64,000 nt of DNA from Vagococcus martis (GTDB lineage: Bacteria > Bacillota > Bacilli > Lactobacillales > Vagococcaceae): positions 1,656,001 to 1,720,000 of the forward strand of contig NZ_MVAB01000001.1 of assembly GCF_002026305.1 (NCBI RefSeq), read 5' to 3'. This document shows, in pieces, positions 53,266 to 61,118 of the stretch. Within the stretch, counting starts at the first letter, position 1. Every line of letters starts with the position of its first letter. The notes under the pieces are model-generated. The model made no database searches, was not told the DNA's origin, and was given only the letters and a program-made list of their open reading frames with translations. Both the position numbers and the translations under genes were made by a program.

Positions 53266-53577
53266 ATGTTAATCCCAACAACGTATGAAGAATTAGCTAA
53301 ACCACTTGAAGAAGGAAAAACCATGCTATTTTTTACAGCTGATTGGTGTGGTGATTGTGTTTATATTAAACCAGACATGCCAGATATTGAAGCAAGTTTT
53401 CCTGAATACACGTTTGTTCAAGTAGATCGAGATGTGTTTATCGATATTTGCCAAAAGTGGGGGATATTAGGTATTCCAAGTTTTGTTGCAATTGAAGATG
53501 GCAAAGAACGCGGTCGTTTTGTTAGTAAAAACCGTAAAACGAAAGAAGAAATTATGACGTTTATCAGTGAATTATAA
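53266..53577 (+). CDS. ytpP: thioredoxin-family protein (YtpP-like)
   Basis: 103 residues with a thioredoxin fold. The active site is FTADWCGDCVYIKPD, an atypical CGDC pair, and the cis-Pro is in GILGIPSFVAIEDG. It starts 7 bases after pepA. The size and position between pepA and ytpR correspond to YtpP of Bacillus. It may serve in redox homeostasis as a minor thioredoxin; the main TrxA is encoded near 63.6 kb. Confidence 0.88.
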   Translation: MLIPTTYEELAKPLEEGKTMLFFTADWCGDCVYIKPDMPDIEASFPEYTFVQVDRDVFIDICQKWGILGIPSFVAIEDGKERGRFVSKNRKTKEEIMTFISEL

Positions 53578-53591
53578 AAGGAGGAGATAGT

Positions 53592-54047
53592 ATGTTAGAA
53601 TCACAAGAATATCGTTCAATTTTAGTCGGAACAGATGGCAGTGAACAAGCGCAACAAGCGTTTGAAAAAGCTGTATCTGTGGCAAAACGAAATAATGCAG
53701 AAATTGTCGTTGCTCACATTATCGAAAATAAATTATATGGTGGAACGATGGCATTCTCTACTTTTTCTCCAGATATTGTCCAAGAAGAAACAAATCAAGC
53801 TAAAGAGTTGCTTGAAAGCTATAAAAAAATAGCCAAAGATTTAGGGTATGATCGTGTGAAAGTAACATTAGAATTTGGGTCTCCTAAAGTCATGATGGCG
53901 ACAGAATTACCAGAGAAATACAACACAGATTTAATTATGGTTGGGCAATCAGGACTTAACGCAGTGGAGCGATTGGTTATGGGAAGTGTGAGTGATCATA
54001 TCATTCGTACAGCACCGTGTGATGTGTTAGTTGTTCGACCAGAATAA
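53592..54047 (+). CDS. universal stress protein (UspA family)
   Basis: 151 residues. It has YRSILVGTDGSEQAQQAFEKAV at the N-terminus and the ATP-binding G-2X-G-9X-G-S motif in MVGQSGLNAVERLVMGSVSDHIIRTAPCDVLVVR at the C-terminus. Such proteins are cytoplasmic dimers induced by stress. It lies 14 bases after ytpP behind AAAGGAGGAGATAGT and before ytpR, an insertion into the usual operon order. Confidence 0.93.
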   Translation: MLESQEYRSILVGTDGSEQAQQAFEKAVSVAKRNNAEIVVAHIIENKLYGGTMAFSTFSPDIVQEETNQAKELLESYKKIAKDLGYDRVKVTLEFGSPKVMMATELPEKYNTDLIMVGQSGLNAVERLVMGSVSDHIIRTAPCDVLVVRPE

Positions 54048-54076
54048 AAACGAAAAGAATGGTGAGGAAAAAATTA

Positions 54077-54694
54077 ATGATTGTTAGTTATAATTTAGAA
54101 GCTGTAGGTGACACATTAATCATTGTGACAGCTCAAGGGAAAAATAAAGAGGTTTCAGTTATTAAACAAGGAAATGTTGCTTGTATAGTTGATAAAGAGA
54201 CAGAACAAATTCTTGGATGGAATATTTTTGAAGCATCGCATCATATTACAAATTTAAATGGAAATGGCCAAATCGAGTTATCACCATCACAAATTACTGA
54301 ACTTAACTTGGCATTAAAAGAGGCTGGATTTGCTCATGAGTTTGAAGCAGATAATTCACCAAAATTTGTTGTAGGATATGTTCATACATGTACACCACAT
54401 GAAGATTCTGACCACTTAACAGTCAATGATATTGAAGTTGATAATGGTGAGCATTTGCAAATTGTATGTGGTGCACCAAATATTAAAGCTGGCTTAAAAG
54501 TAGTTGTAGCAAAAGTTGGTGCCATGATGCCAGATGGCTTAATTATTTGGCCAGGAGAATTACGAGGTGTGGAAAGTTTTGGTATGGTGTGTTCTGCAAA
54601 AGAATTACGTTTACCAAATGCACCACAAGAAAAAGGAATTTTAGAATTAGATGATAGCTATGAAGTAGGGGCACGTTTTAATTTACCTCAATAG
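54077..54694 (+). CDS. ytpR: tRNA-binding domain protein YtpR
   Basis: 205 residues. The N-terminal DUF4479 domain (residues 1-90) is followed by an EMAP/OB-fold tRNA-binding domain (VGYVHTCTPHEDSDHLTVNDIEVDNGEHLQIVCGAPNIKAGLKVVVAKVGAMMPDG...RGVESFGMVCSAKEL), as in the N-terminus of PheT. The start ATG at 54077 follows GGTGAGGAAA; an earlier in-frame codon at 54059 overlaps that site. The cellular role is not defined. Confidence 0.92.
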   Translation: MIVSYNLEAVGDTLIIVTAQGKNKEVSVIKQGNVACIVDKETEQILGWNIFEASHHITNLNGNGQIELSPSQITELNLALKEAGFAHEFEADNSPKFVVGYVHTCTPHEDSDHLTVNDIEVDNGEHLQIVCGAPNIKAGLKVVVAKVGAMMPDGLIIWPGELRGVESFGMVCSAKELRLPNAPQEKGILELDDSYEVGARFNLPQ

Positions 54695-54786
54695 TTAATT
54701 GTTTGTAAAATTTCGAGTTAATAATTGTTGTTTGAATCAGTATGAGTTAAAATAACACTTGAGACATATTAAAGGGGGGAATTGCA

Positions 54787-55056
54787 ATGAGTTTTATTGA
54801 TGAAACAGTCCAATTTGATTTTGGGGATAACAATAAACGTGAAGTAAGTGAAACATTAGCGATTGTCTATATGGCATTGAAAGAAAAAGGTTATAACCCA
54901 ATCAATCAAATTGTTGGTTACTTATTATCAGGAGACCCAGCCTATATTCCACGTTATCAGGATGCTCGTAATTTAATTCGTCGCCACGAACGAGACGAAA
55001 TTATGGAAGAATTGGTAAAAAACTATTTAGTGCATAATGGAATCAATCTATTATGA
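54787..55056 (+). CDS. ireB: IreB family regulatory protein (UPF0297)
   Basis: 89 residues. [63 protein letters not shown] is the UPF0297/YrzL/IreB signature. In Enterococcus faecalis IreB is a substrate of the kinase IreK and negatively affects cephalosporin resistance, with phosphorylated Thr residues near the N-terminus. It overlaps ruvX by 4 bases, as in most Firmicutes. A strong GGGGGGAATTGC site precedes the ATG. Confidence 0.95.
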   Translation: MSFIDETVQFDFGDNNKREVSETLAIVYMALKEKGYNPINQIVGYLLSGDPAYIPRYQDARNLIRRHERDEIMEELVKNYLVHNGINLL

Positions 55057-55472
55057 GAAAAATGGGATTAGATGTAGGATCTAGAACTGTTGGTGTTGCA
55101 GTAAGTGACCTATTAGGTTGGACAGCCCAAGGGTTAGAAATTATAAAAATTAATGAAGATGAAGGCGAATTTGGGATTGAGCGTGTTGCGGAGTTAGTCA
55201 AACAATATGAAGTCGAAGAATTTGTTGTTGGCTTACCTAAAAACATGAACAACACCATTGGCCCAAGAGCTGAAGCAGCAATGGCGTATGGTGATTTGTT
55301 AAAAGAAACGTTTAATTTACCAGTCGTTTATCAAGACGAGCGATTGTCAACAGTTGCAGCTGAGAGAATGTTAGTTGAACAAGCAAATACATCTCGAGCA
55401 AAGCGTAAAAAAGTGATTGATAAATTAGCTGCTGTGATGATTCTTCAAAATTATTTAGATAAAAAGGTTTAA
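55053..55472 (+). CDS. ruvX: Holliday junction resolvase-like RuvX (YqgF)
   Basis: 139 residues of the RNase H-like fold. Catalytic acidic residues lie in [29 protein letters not shown] and [15 protein letters not shown]. RuvX/YqgF is linked to rRNA processing and possibly to junction resolution. It overlaps ireB and is followed by a terminator and then the DUF1292 gene. Confidence 0.94.
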   Translation: MRKMGLDVGSRTVGVAVSDLLGWTAQGLEIIKINEDEGEFGIERVAELVKQYEVEEFVVGLPKNMNNTIGPRAEAAMAYGDLLKETFNLPVVYQDERLSTVAAERMLVEQANTSRAKRKKVIDKLAAVMILQNYLDKKV

Positions 55473-55494
55473 TAGCCTTTTTATCTTTTTTTTT
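55458..55494 (+). terminator. ruvX terminator
   Basis: Stem GATAAAAAGG / CCTTTTTATC around an 8-base loop, then T8. The stem begins inside the last codons of ruvX. Confidence 0.82.
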
Positions 55495-55540
55495 GTATAA
55501 TGAAGTAGAAGCAAAGTTGAACAGAAAAGAGGAATATAAA

Positions 55541-55858
55541 ATGACAGACAAACATGAACATAACCATGATCACGATCATGTACATGATGCAGATGATTTA
55601 ATTACATTAATTGATGATGAAGGCAATGAGGTATTGTTCCGTATTCATTTAACAATTGATGGAACAGAACAATTTGGTAAAGAGTACGTATTATTATATG
55701 ATGCAAGTACACCTGAAGGCGAAGAAGTTGAGTTATTAGCCTATGCTTACGAACAAGCTGATAATGAAGCAGAAGGCCGTCTGATGGAAATTGAAACAGA
55801 AGCTGAATGGGACATGATTGAAGAAGTTTTCAATACATTCGAATCAGAAGAAGATTAA
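55541..55858 (+). CDS. DUF1292 protein (YrzB-like)
   Basis: 105 residues from the ATG at 55541, preceded by AAAGAGG; an in-frame start at 55493 would overlap the terminator. A His/Asp-rich N-terminus (HEHNHDHDHVHDADD) may bind metal. The DUF1292 core follows (ITLIDDEGNEVLFRIHLTIDG...GKEYVLLYDAS...DMIEEVFNTF). The function is unknown. It normally ends the ireB-ruvX gene group. Confidence 0.92.
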   Translation: MTDKHEHNHDHDHVHDADDLITLIDDEGNEVLFRIHLTIDGTEQFGKEYVLLYDASTPEGEEVELLAYAYEQADNEAEGRLMEIETEAEWDMIEEVFNTFESEED

Positions 55859-55871
55859 TAAAAAAATGATG

Positions 55872-55907
55872 GCTAAATCCTTGCAAAAGGGGATTTAGCT
55901 TTTTTTG
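55872..55907 (+). terminator. terminator after DUF1292 gene
   Basis: Stem GCTAAATCC / GGATTTAGC, 10-base loop, T7 run. Confidence 0.87.
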
Positions 55908-55941
55908 TAGAGTTTTGGAAGTTTGAGAAGAGGAAAAGTAA

Positions 55942-56088
55942 ATGAAAAAGTATAAAGGAAGCTATACTGTATTGTTTTTAAGTCTTCTAATCGGGGTTGT
56001 TTTGGGTAATGTTTTAAAAGATATGGCATTAGGCATATTAATTGGGATTTTAACTTATCCATTGTTTTCTGTCATGCAAAGATATTAG
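55942..56088 (+). CDS. small membrane protein, 48 residues
   Basis: The ATG at 55942 follows GAAGAGGAAAAGTA. The product begins MKKYKGSYTVLFLSLLIG, continues VVLGNVLKDMALG and ILIGILTYPLFSV, and ends MQRY: two predicted membrane helices with a basic N-terminus. Not recognised as a named family. It lies between a terminator and the GNAT gene, 14 bases before the latter, so the two are probably one transcript. Confidence 0.6.
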   Translation: MKKYKGSYTVLFLSLLIGVVLGNVLKDMALGILIGILTYPLFSVMQRY

Positions 56089-56102
56089 GAAGGAATGATA
56101 AG

Positions 56103-56537
56103 ATGATTACTAAATTAGAGGTGTTAACGGAAAATCAATTAAAAGATATTATGTCGATTTGGCTTGATACTAACAAAAAAGCTCATTCTTTTATAGCAAA
56201 TTCGTATTGGGAAGATAATGTAGAGCTTGTAGAAAAAGAGTTACCTAAAGCAGATATCTATATAGCAACAGATGAAAACGGAAAAATGATTGGCTTTTTA
56301 GGTGTTTTAGAAGGCTATATTGCGGGATTATTTGTATCATCTGACTATCAAAGGCAAGGTATTGGAAATAAACTAATAGAACGAGCAAAAGCTGATTTTG
56401 AAGAATTCTCCTTAACAGTTTATGAGAAAAATAAACAGGCAATCAATTTTTATACTAAAGAAGGATTTAAAATTAGTGAAACTCAAATTGATGAGGACAC
56501 AAAAGAAATTGAATTGGTTATGGTATACAAAAACTGA
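56103..56537 (+). CDS. GNAT-family N-acetyltransferase
   Basis: 144 residues. The acetyl-CoA-binding motif A is in GLFVSSDYQRQGIGNKLIERAK, followed by SLTVYEKNKQAINFYTKEGFKISETQID, typical of the family end. The N-terminal half is less conserved and defines an unknown acceptor. An AAGGAATGATAAG site precedes the ATG. Its 3' end overlaps the terminator shared with the convergent amidase gene. Confidence 0.9.
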   Translation: MITKLEVLTENQLKDIMSIWLDTNKKAHSFIANSYWEDNVELVEKELPKADIYIATDENGKMIGFLGVLEGYIAGLFVSSDYQRQGIGNKLIERAKADFEEFSLTVYEKNKQAINFYTKEGFKISETQIDEDTKEIELVMVYKN

Positions 56538-56568
56538 CAGTGAATAAATCAACTGTCAGTTTTATTTT
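56529..56568. terminator. bidirectional terminator between GNAT and amidase genes
   Basis: 13-bp stem AAAAACTGACAGT / ACTGTCAGTTTT(T-rich) with a 10-base loop, overlapping the GNAT stop codon. Confidence 0.8.
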
Positions 56569-56570
56569 TA

Positions 56571-58766
56571 CTATTTTTTCTTTTTCATATACATAAAAAT
56601 AGCTGCTAAACCAATGATTAATATTCCGATGAGTGGCAGATATTTTTGGACAACTTCTCCTGTTTTAGGAAGACGAGATAAAGAGTTTAATTCTTGATTG
56701 TCGCTGTTTACTTTTTTCTTTTTAGAAACTGTTTTCTGAGATGTAGTGCCTGTCTGGCTACTTATTTCACTCGTTTGACTAGTCTGTGAACTAGATGATT
56801 GACTTGAGTGGTCACTAGAGATTGATATTGTACTACTACTTATTTCAGGAGTAGGCATAATTTCAATGTTATCCTCTTCACTCACTAGAGCAGAAGATGG
56901 AGACGTAGAACTTGATTCTTGTTGACTACTACTTACTGTTGTACTTGTTATCTCAGAAGTACTAGTGGTGGAATTCTTTGATTCGTCGCTTATCGTTTGA
57001 GATGTAGAGTTAGTACTACTTTCTGAAGTCGTAGTATCTGTTACGCTAGTTGTTTCTTGTGTCGATTCATTTCCAGATTGACTCATACTATCATTTGTTT
57101 GACTTGTTTCCATTTCACTGCTTGAAGAAGAACCAGGCTGATTTTCCGTTGTTGACTCGGTAGTGGAAGTCATTGTATCGCTTGTTTCAGGAGCGATTAC
57201 ATCTTTTTTAGTGTGCAATTGTTTAAATTGATTATTTTCTTCAAATAGTTTTCCTATTTCTAGTAACAGTCTATCTTGATTTGTCGCAGCATTAAATTGT
57301 ATCCCTAAAGGTAAATTATTTTTGCTGACATAAGTAGGTAAGCTAATTGCAGGTTGGCCAGTTAAATTTGCTAACTGAGTGAACGGTGTGTATGCTAATG
57401 AATTTAGCCATTGATCATAGACAACTTTCATACGTTCATCTTTTGTTTTCAATTCATCAATATGTTTGATCTGTTCAGCGTATTCTGGTGTTAATAAAGA
57501 TTCAGTTAGTCCTGGAGCAGTTGAGGCTGTAGTAGGAGTTAAGATTAATGGGTAGTCTTTATATAAAGCTTCCATTGTTTCTTTGACCTCATCATTATAA
57601 GCACTGACTTTTTCTAAATCTTCTTTATTGACAAATTCACTTGCTTGATAAAGAGCCCAAGTAACTGGATCAACATCGTCTATATGTAAACTTCTTTTTA
57701 AGGTTTGCTTAGCTAAAAAGTTGGCTAAACTACCTGAAGCAGTAGCCATTTCATAATATCCGTGCATCAATTTAACACCATCAACTGGGATAGAGATTTC
57801 TTCAGTGACAATTCCTTTTGAATTTAAAAAGTTCACAGCATTCATAACAGCTTGTTTAGCATCCTCACTGACTGGTGTCCCAACAGGTGAAGTAGTGGTG
57901 TAACCTACTTTTATTCCAGTAAGATTAGTAGGTGTAGGATTAATGTCAGATGTTAATAAATTTTCAAATAAAGCTATCGTGTCTTCCATGTTTTTAGCAA
58001 GTGGGAAATTAACAACTTGACCTGTTTTGGCATTTCCCGAAATGATTCCTCTAGAAGGTTTTAATCCGACAAGACCATTCCATGATGCTGGAATTCTGAT
58101 AGACCCACCAGCATCACTTCCAGAAGCAACTGGCACAACACCTGACGCAATTGCGGCCCCAGAACCACCAGAAGACCCACCTGCTTGATAATTAGGGTTC
58201 CAAGGACTTCCAGTTGGACCATACAAAGTTGAGTCGGTCACATTTTTCAATCCTAATTGTGGGTAGTTGCTTTGACCAATGATAACAAATCCTAAATCTT
58301 GTAATGATTTGGCAATTCGCCCGTTAAATTTTGTTGTGACATGTTTGTTAAAATCTAACCCATTCGAGTTACTTCCTCCAACGATGCTATGACCTAAACC
58401 TTTCATCACGATAGGGACACCAAAAAATGGTTGACCGTTATCGACCATCTCGCTTGCTTCTTTTAAAGCAAGATCTTTTCTTGTCGTAATTAAAGCATTT
58501 GTTCGTGGGTTTTCTATGTCATTGACTTGAAAAGCTAAATCAATTAATTCTTCGGTTGTCACTTTTTTCTCTCTAACTAATTTTGCTAAATCAGTGGCAC
58601 TCATAGAAATATATTCATCAGTTGTTAGCTTGACGTGATGAGGTGTCTCAGGAATGACGGCTGAATTACTAGTGGTAGTGACAGGAACTTCCACTGCTTG
58701 AGTATGTATACCAACAGACAATAGAGCTGTGGCAAGTAATAATTTAATATGATTTTTTATCGACAT
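56571..58766 (-). CDS. cell-wall-anchored amidase (amidase signature family, LPXTG)
   Basis: 731 residues. A signal peptide (IKLLLATALLSVGIHTQA) is followed by the amidase signature domain, residues 60-510: catalytic Lys in VPIVMKGLGHS, Ser pair in AGGSSGGSGAAIASGVVPVASGSDAGGSIRIPASW. A Ser/Thr-rich linker of about 165 residues (510-675) leads to the sortase signal LPKTG near 695, a hydrophobic helix and a KKKK tail. The enzyme is therefore displayed on the wall and could cleave amides or peptidoglycan stem-peptide derivatives. Surface amidases of this kind are known in enterococci; the substrate is not known. A single-gene unit. Confidence 0.9.
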   Translation of the reverse strand: MSIKNHIKLLLATALLSVGIHTQAVEVPVTTTSNSAVIPETPHHVKLTTDEYISMSATDLAKLVREKKVTTEELIDLAFQVNDIENPRTNALITTRKDLALKEASEMVDNGQPFFGVPIVMKGLGHSIVGGSNSNGLDFNKHVTTKFNGRIAKSLQDLGFVIIGQSNYPQLGLKNVTDSTLYGPTGSPWNPNYQAGGSSGGSGAAIASGVVPVASGSDAGGSIRIPASWNGLVGLKPSRGIISGNAKTGQVVNFPLAKNMEDTIALFENLLTSDINPTPTNLTGIKVGYTTTSPVGTPVSEDAKQAVMNAVNFLNSKGIVTEEISIPVDGVKLMHGYYEMATASGSLANFLAKQTLKRSLHIDDVDPVTWALYQASEFVNKEDLEKVSAYNDEVKETMEALYKDYPLILTPTTASTAPGLTESLLTPEYAEQIKHIDELKTKDERMKVVYDQWLNSLAYTPFTQLANLTGQPAISLPTYVSKNNLPLGIQFNAATNQDRLLLEIGKLFEENNQFKQLHTKKDVIAPETSDTMTSTTESTTENQPGSSSSSEMETSQTNDSMSQSGNESTQETTSVTDTTTSESSTNSTSQTISDESKNSTTSTSEITSTTVSSSQQESSSTSPSSALVSEEDNIEIMPTPEISSSTISISSDHSSQSSSSQTSQTSEISSQTGTTSQKTVSKKKKVNSDNQELNSLSRLPKTGEVVQKYLPLIGILIIGLAAIFMYMKKKK

Positions 58767-58813
58767 GTTTCTTCTCCTTTTTTACAAACTTCTTAAAGTG
58801 TAACCAAAAACAA

Positions 58814-58849
58814 TAAAAAAAGAACCACGTAAATTTTTACGTCGCTCTT
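58814..58849 (-). terminator. rnhC terminator
   Basis: Minus strand: stem AAGAGCGACGTAAA / TTTACGTGGTTCTT with one mismatch and one G.U, followed by T7 (plus-strand A7 at 58814-58820). It separates rnhC from the downstream amidase gene. Confidence 0.7.
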
Positions 58850-58939
58850 TTACTGACAAAAAAGTCAAATATGTTTAAATGATTTATAAAAGTCTACCAA
58901 TAGAAGACAGTGGTTGAAATAAGCAAAACAATTTTGTTT

Positions 58940-59872
58940 TTAACGATTTATTAAATGGTAGGCTTTTTGAGTGTTGGCAAAATGAACTTTTGCATATTGT
59001 TCTAAAAGGGGCATGCCACCTTTTTTTAGGATTTTAGCAGCAGCTATATCTGATTTTTGTCCAGCACCTGAAGGAATAGTAAATCCTAATTCTTTACTAG
59101 CTGTTTCTAAACTTGTTAAAAATTCTGCGCGGCAAATAATGGATGCAGCAGCAACCGCCAGATGATATTGTTCTCCTTTTGTCGTGAAGTATAAAGGTTT
59201 AGTTACTTGATTTTTCTCTTTAGCTAAATATTTTCGATAGTTTGACTCAGGAGTAAACTGGTCAATTAATATACCTTTGGGGGTAATCGGAGAAATATCT
59301 TGTAATAATAAGTAAACTGCTTGGTTATGTAGGGCAACTTTCATCCGATTGACATTATACTCAGGTTGTATTTCATTATATTTTTTGGGTGTGAGGACAA
59401 GTTTTCGATAGGGCATAACATGAATAATCTCTTTTGCAATGCGTTTAATATCTGTGTCAGTTAACATTTTAGAATCCTTCACACCTAATTCTTTTAATAA
59501 AGGCATGTGTGTGTCATCAACGTAAGCAGCACAGACAACAACTGGTCCAAGATAACTACCATTTCCAACCTCGTCACTCCCCACAACGTTCCATAAAGCA
59601 AAATCTTTTGGCAACGAGTTTGAAGAACTAGAAGATTGTTTTTTTTGTGTCGTATTAGCTCCACGCTTCTCCCACATAGCGGCTTCTTTTTCAGCGTTGA
59701 CTCCTTGAAAGACAACTTTTTTTGATTGATAAGCTGTGATAACTACTCCAGGAATTTTGGCTTGAAATAATGCATATGGGGGTGTTTTTTGGAAATATGG
59801 TTCATAAGCTGTTGTTAGTTCACTGATTAGCTTGTCAGAAGCTAATAATGTTATAGTTTGTTGCATGTTCAA
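58940..59872 (-). CDS. rnhC: ribonuclease HIII
   Basis: 310 residues. The N-terminal TBP-like substrate domain (residues 1-85) is followed by a linker of Ser/Gln and the RNase HII/HIII catalytic domain: VVGSDEVGNGSYLGPVVVCAAYV carries the first acidic pair, later LIDQF and AVAAASIICRAEFL complete the site. The DEVGNG wording and N-terminal domain mark type HIII rather than HII. It removes RNA from RNA/DNA hybrids. Divergent from zapA, as in other Lactobacillales. Confidence 0.95.
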   Translation of the reverse strand: MNMQQTITLLASDKLISELTTAYEPYFQKTPPYALFQAKIPGVVITAYQSKKVVFQGVNAEKEAAMWEKRGANTTQKKQSSSSSNSLPKDFALWNVVGSDEVGNGSYLGPVVVCAAYVDDTHMPLLKELGVKDSKMLTDTDIKRIAKEIIHVMPYRKLVLTPKKYNEIQPEYNVNRMKVALHNQAVYLLLQDISPITPKGILIDQFTPESNYRKYLAKEKNQVTKPLYFTTKGEQYHLAVAAASIICRAEFLTSLETASKELGFTIPSGAGQKSDIAAAKILKKGGMPLLEQYAKVHFANTQKAYHLINR

Positions 59873-60018
59873 CTTCCTTTTTAAAAAATTTATGTTAAGT
59901 ATAACATGTTTTTATCATGAATGATTCTTAAGGTACAACTTGCTTAATTGTCAATTAAAAGAAAGTCATATATAATTAAGTTGCTTCTTTTAGTGAAGGA
60001 TTTATGGGAGGATTTAAG

Positions 60019-60486
60019 ATGGCTCTTGAAGAGAACAAACGTTATAAAGCGACAATTGCAGGAAATACATATACAATCATAGGAAAAGAAAGTCATTATC
60101 ATATGGATATTGTTAATCAATTGGCAAATGAACAACTTGAAACAATTATGAAAAATGCTCCTAAGTTATCAACAGAACAGGCAGCTATCTTACTAGCGAT
60201 TAATACACTATCTGTTCAAATAAAACAACAAGAAACTATTCTTGATTTGAAGAAAGATATTAGTGATTTAGAAGATGAGTTAGAGAAAATGATGGCGTTA
60301 GAAGAACGTCTTGATAAAATTGAAGCAAGAGAAAAAGAAACACGAAAAAAAGCGATACAAGAAAACCGAGAATTAACAGATGAAGAGATGTTAAATCAAA
60401 TTGAAATTCAAAAAATTGTCAATGAGCAAGCAAAAGAAAAAATTAAACGAAACAATAATAAGAAGAAATCATCAATTAATAAATAA
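60019..60486 (+). CDS. zapA: cell division protein ZapA
   Basis: 155 residues from the ATG at 60019 with GGGAGG before it; the earlier in-frame ATG at 60004 precedes the ribosome site and is rejected. The ZapA head is KRYKATIAGNTYTIIGKESHYHMDIVNQLANEQLETIM, followed by a long coiled coil (residues 60-150). Many ZapA proteins are 85-110 residues, so this one has an extended charged, coiled C-terminus. It promotes FtsZ bundling at the septum. It begins the zapA-cvpA-mutS2-trxA group. Confidence 0.9.
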   Translation: MALEENKRYKATIAGNTYTIIGKESHYHMDIVNQLANEQLETIMKNAPKLSTEQAAILLAINTLSVQIKQQETILDLKKDISDLEDELEKMMALEERLDKIEAREKETRKKAIQENRELTDEEMLNQIEIQKIVNEQAKEKIKRNNNKKKSSINK

Positions 60487-60505
60487 AGAATAAGTAGGTT
60501 TTGCA

Positions 60506-61057
60506 ATGGTTATAACGATAATTAGTATACTTATATTATTAACAGGATTTTATGCCGGATATCGCCGAGGATTTGCCTTGCAACTGGTTTATTTTGTCGG
60601 ATATTCATTAAGTTTTTTCATGGCAAAAGAATCGTATCAATCAGTTGGGAAAAAGATTGAATTACTCGTCCCTTATCCTGCGCCAACACAAATCACTAAG
60701 TTAAGTGTGTTTGATAATAGTTTGATTTTTGATTTAGACAAAGCTTTTTATGCTGGCTTTGCGTTCATATTCATCCTTTTAATAGGGTATTTAATCACAA
60801 GATTTATTGGCATGTTATGCTACAGATTAACGTTTATTCCACTAGCGAATAAAAGCAATCAATTAATAGGTGGTTTAATCAATCTTGGCTTAACTTATAT
60901 TGGATTAGTACTTGTTTTGACAGTATTGTCGATGATACCTCTAGGATTTATTCAAAATGCATTTGATAAATCAGGTATTGCTAAGGGGATGATTGAGCAT
61001 ACACCAGTATTATCAGCCAATCTATATCAATGGTTTATTAAACAAATTATTTTATAA
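60506..61057 (+). CDS. cvpA: CvpA family membrane protein
   Basis: 183 residues with four to five membrane helices: VITIISILILLTGFYAGYRRGFALQLVYFVGYSLSFF near the start, and AGFAFIFILLIGYLITRFIG and GLINLGLTYIGLVLVLTVLSMI later. The GYRRGF loop is a family mark. CvpA is needed for colicin V production in E. coli; the Firmicutes role is not clear. It lies 19 bases after zapA. Confidence 0.88.
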   Translation: MVITIISILILLTGFYAGYRRGFALQLVYFVGYSLSFFMAKESYQSVGKKIELLVPYPAPTQITKLSVFDNSLIFDLDKAFYAGFAFIFILLIGYLITRFIGMLCYRLTFIPLANKSNQLIGGLINLGLTYIGLVLVLTVLSMIPLGFIQNAFDKSGIAKGMIEHTPVLSANLYQWFIKQIIL

Positions 61058-61060
61058 AAG

Positions 61061-61087
61061 AGAGCCTAATAAAGTAGGCTCTTTATT
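61061..61087 (+). terminator. hairpin between cvpA and mutS2
   Basis: 8-bp stem AGAGCCTA / TAGGCTCT, 6-base loop, followed by TTTATTTA; possibly a partial terminator. Confidence 0.65.
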
Positions 61088-61118
61088 TACATAAGTCGGA
61101 TTTAGGAAGTGAAATAGA

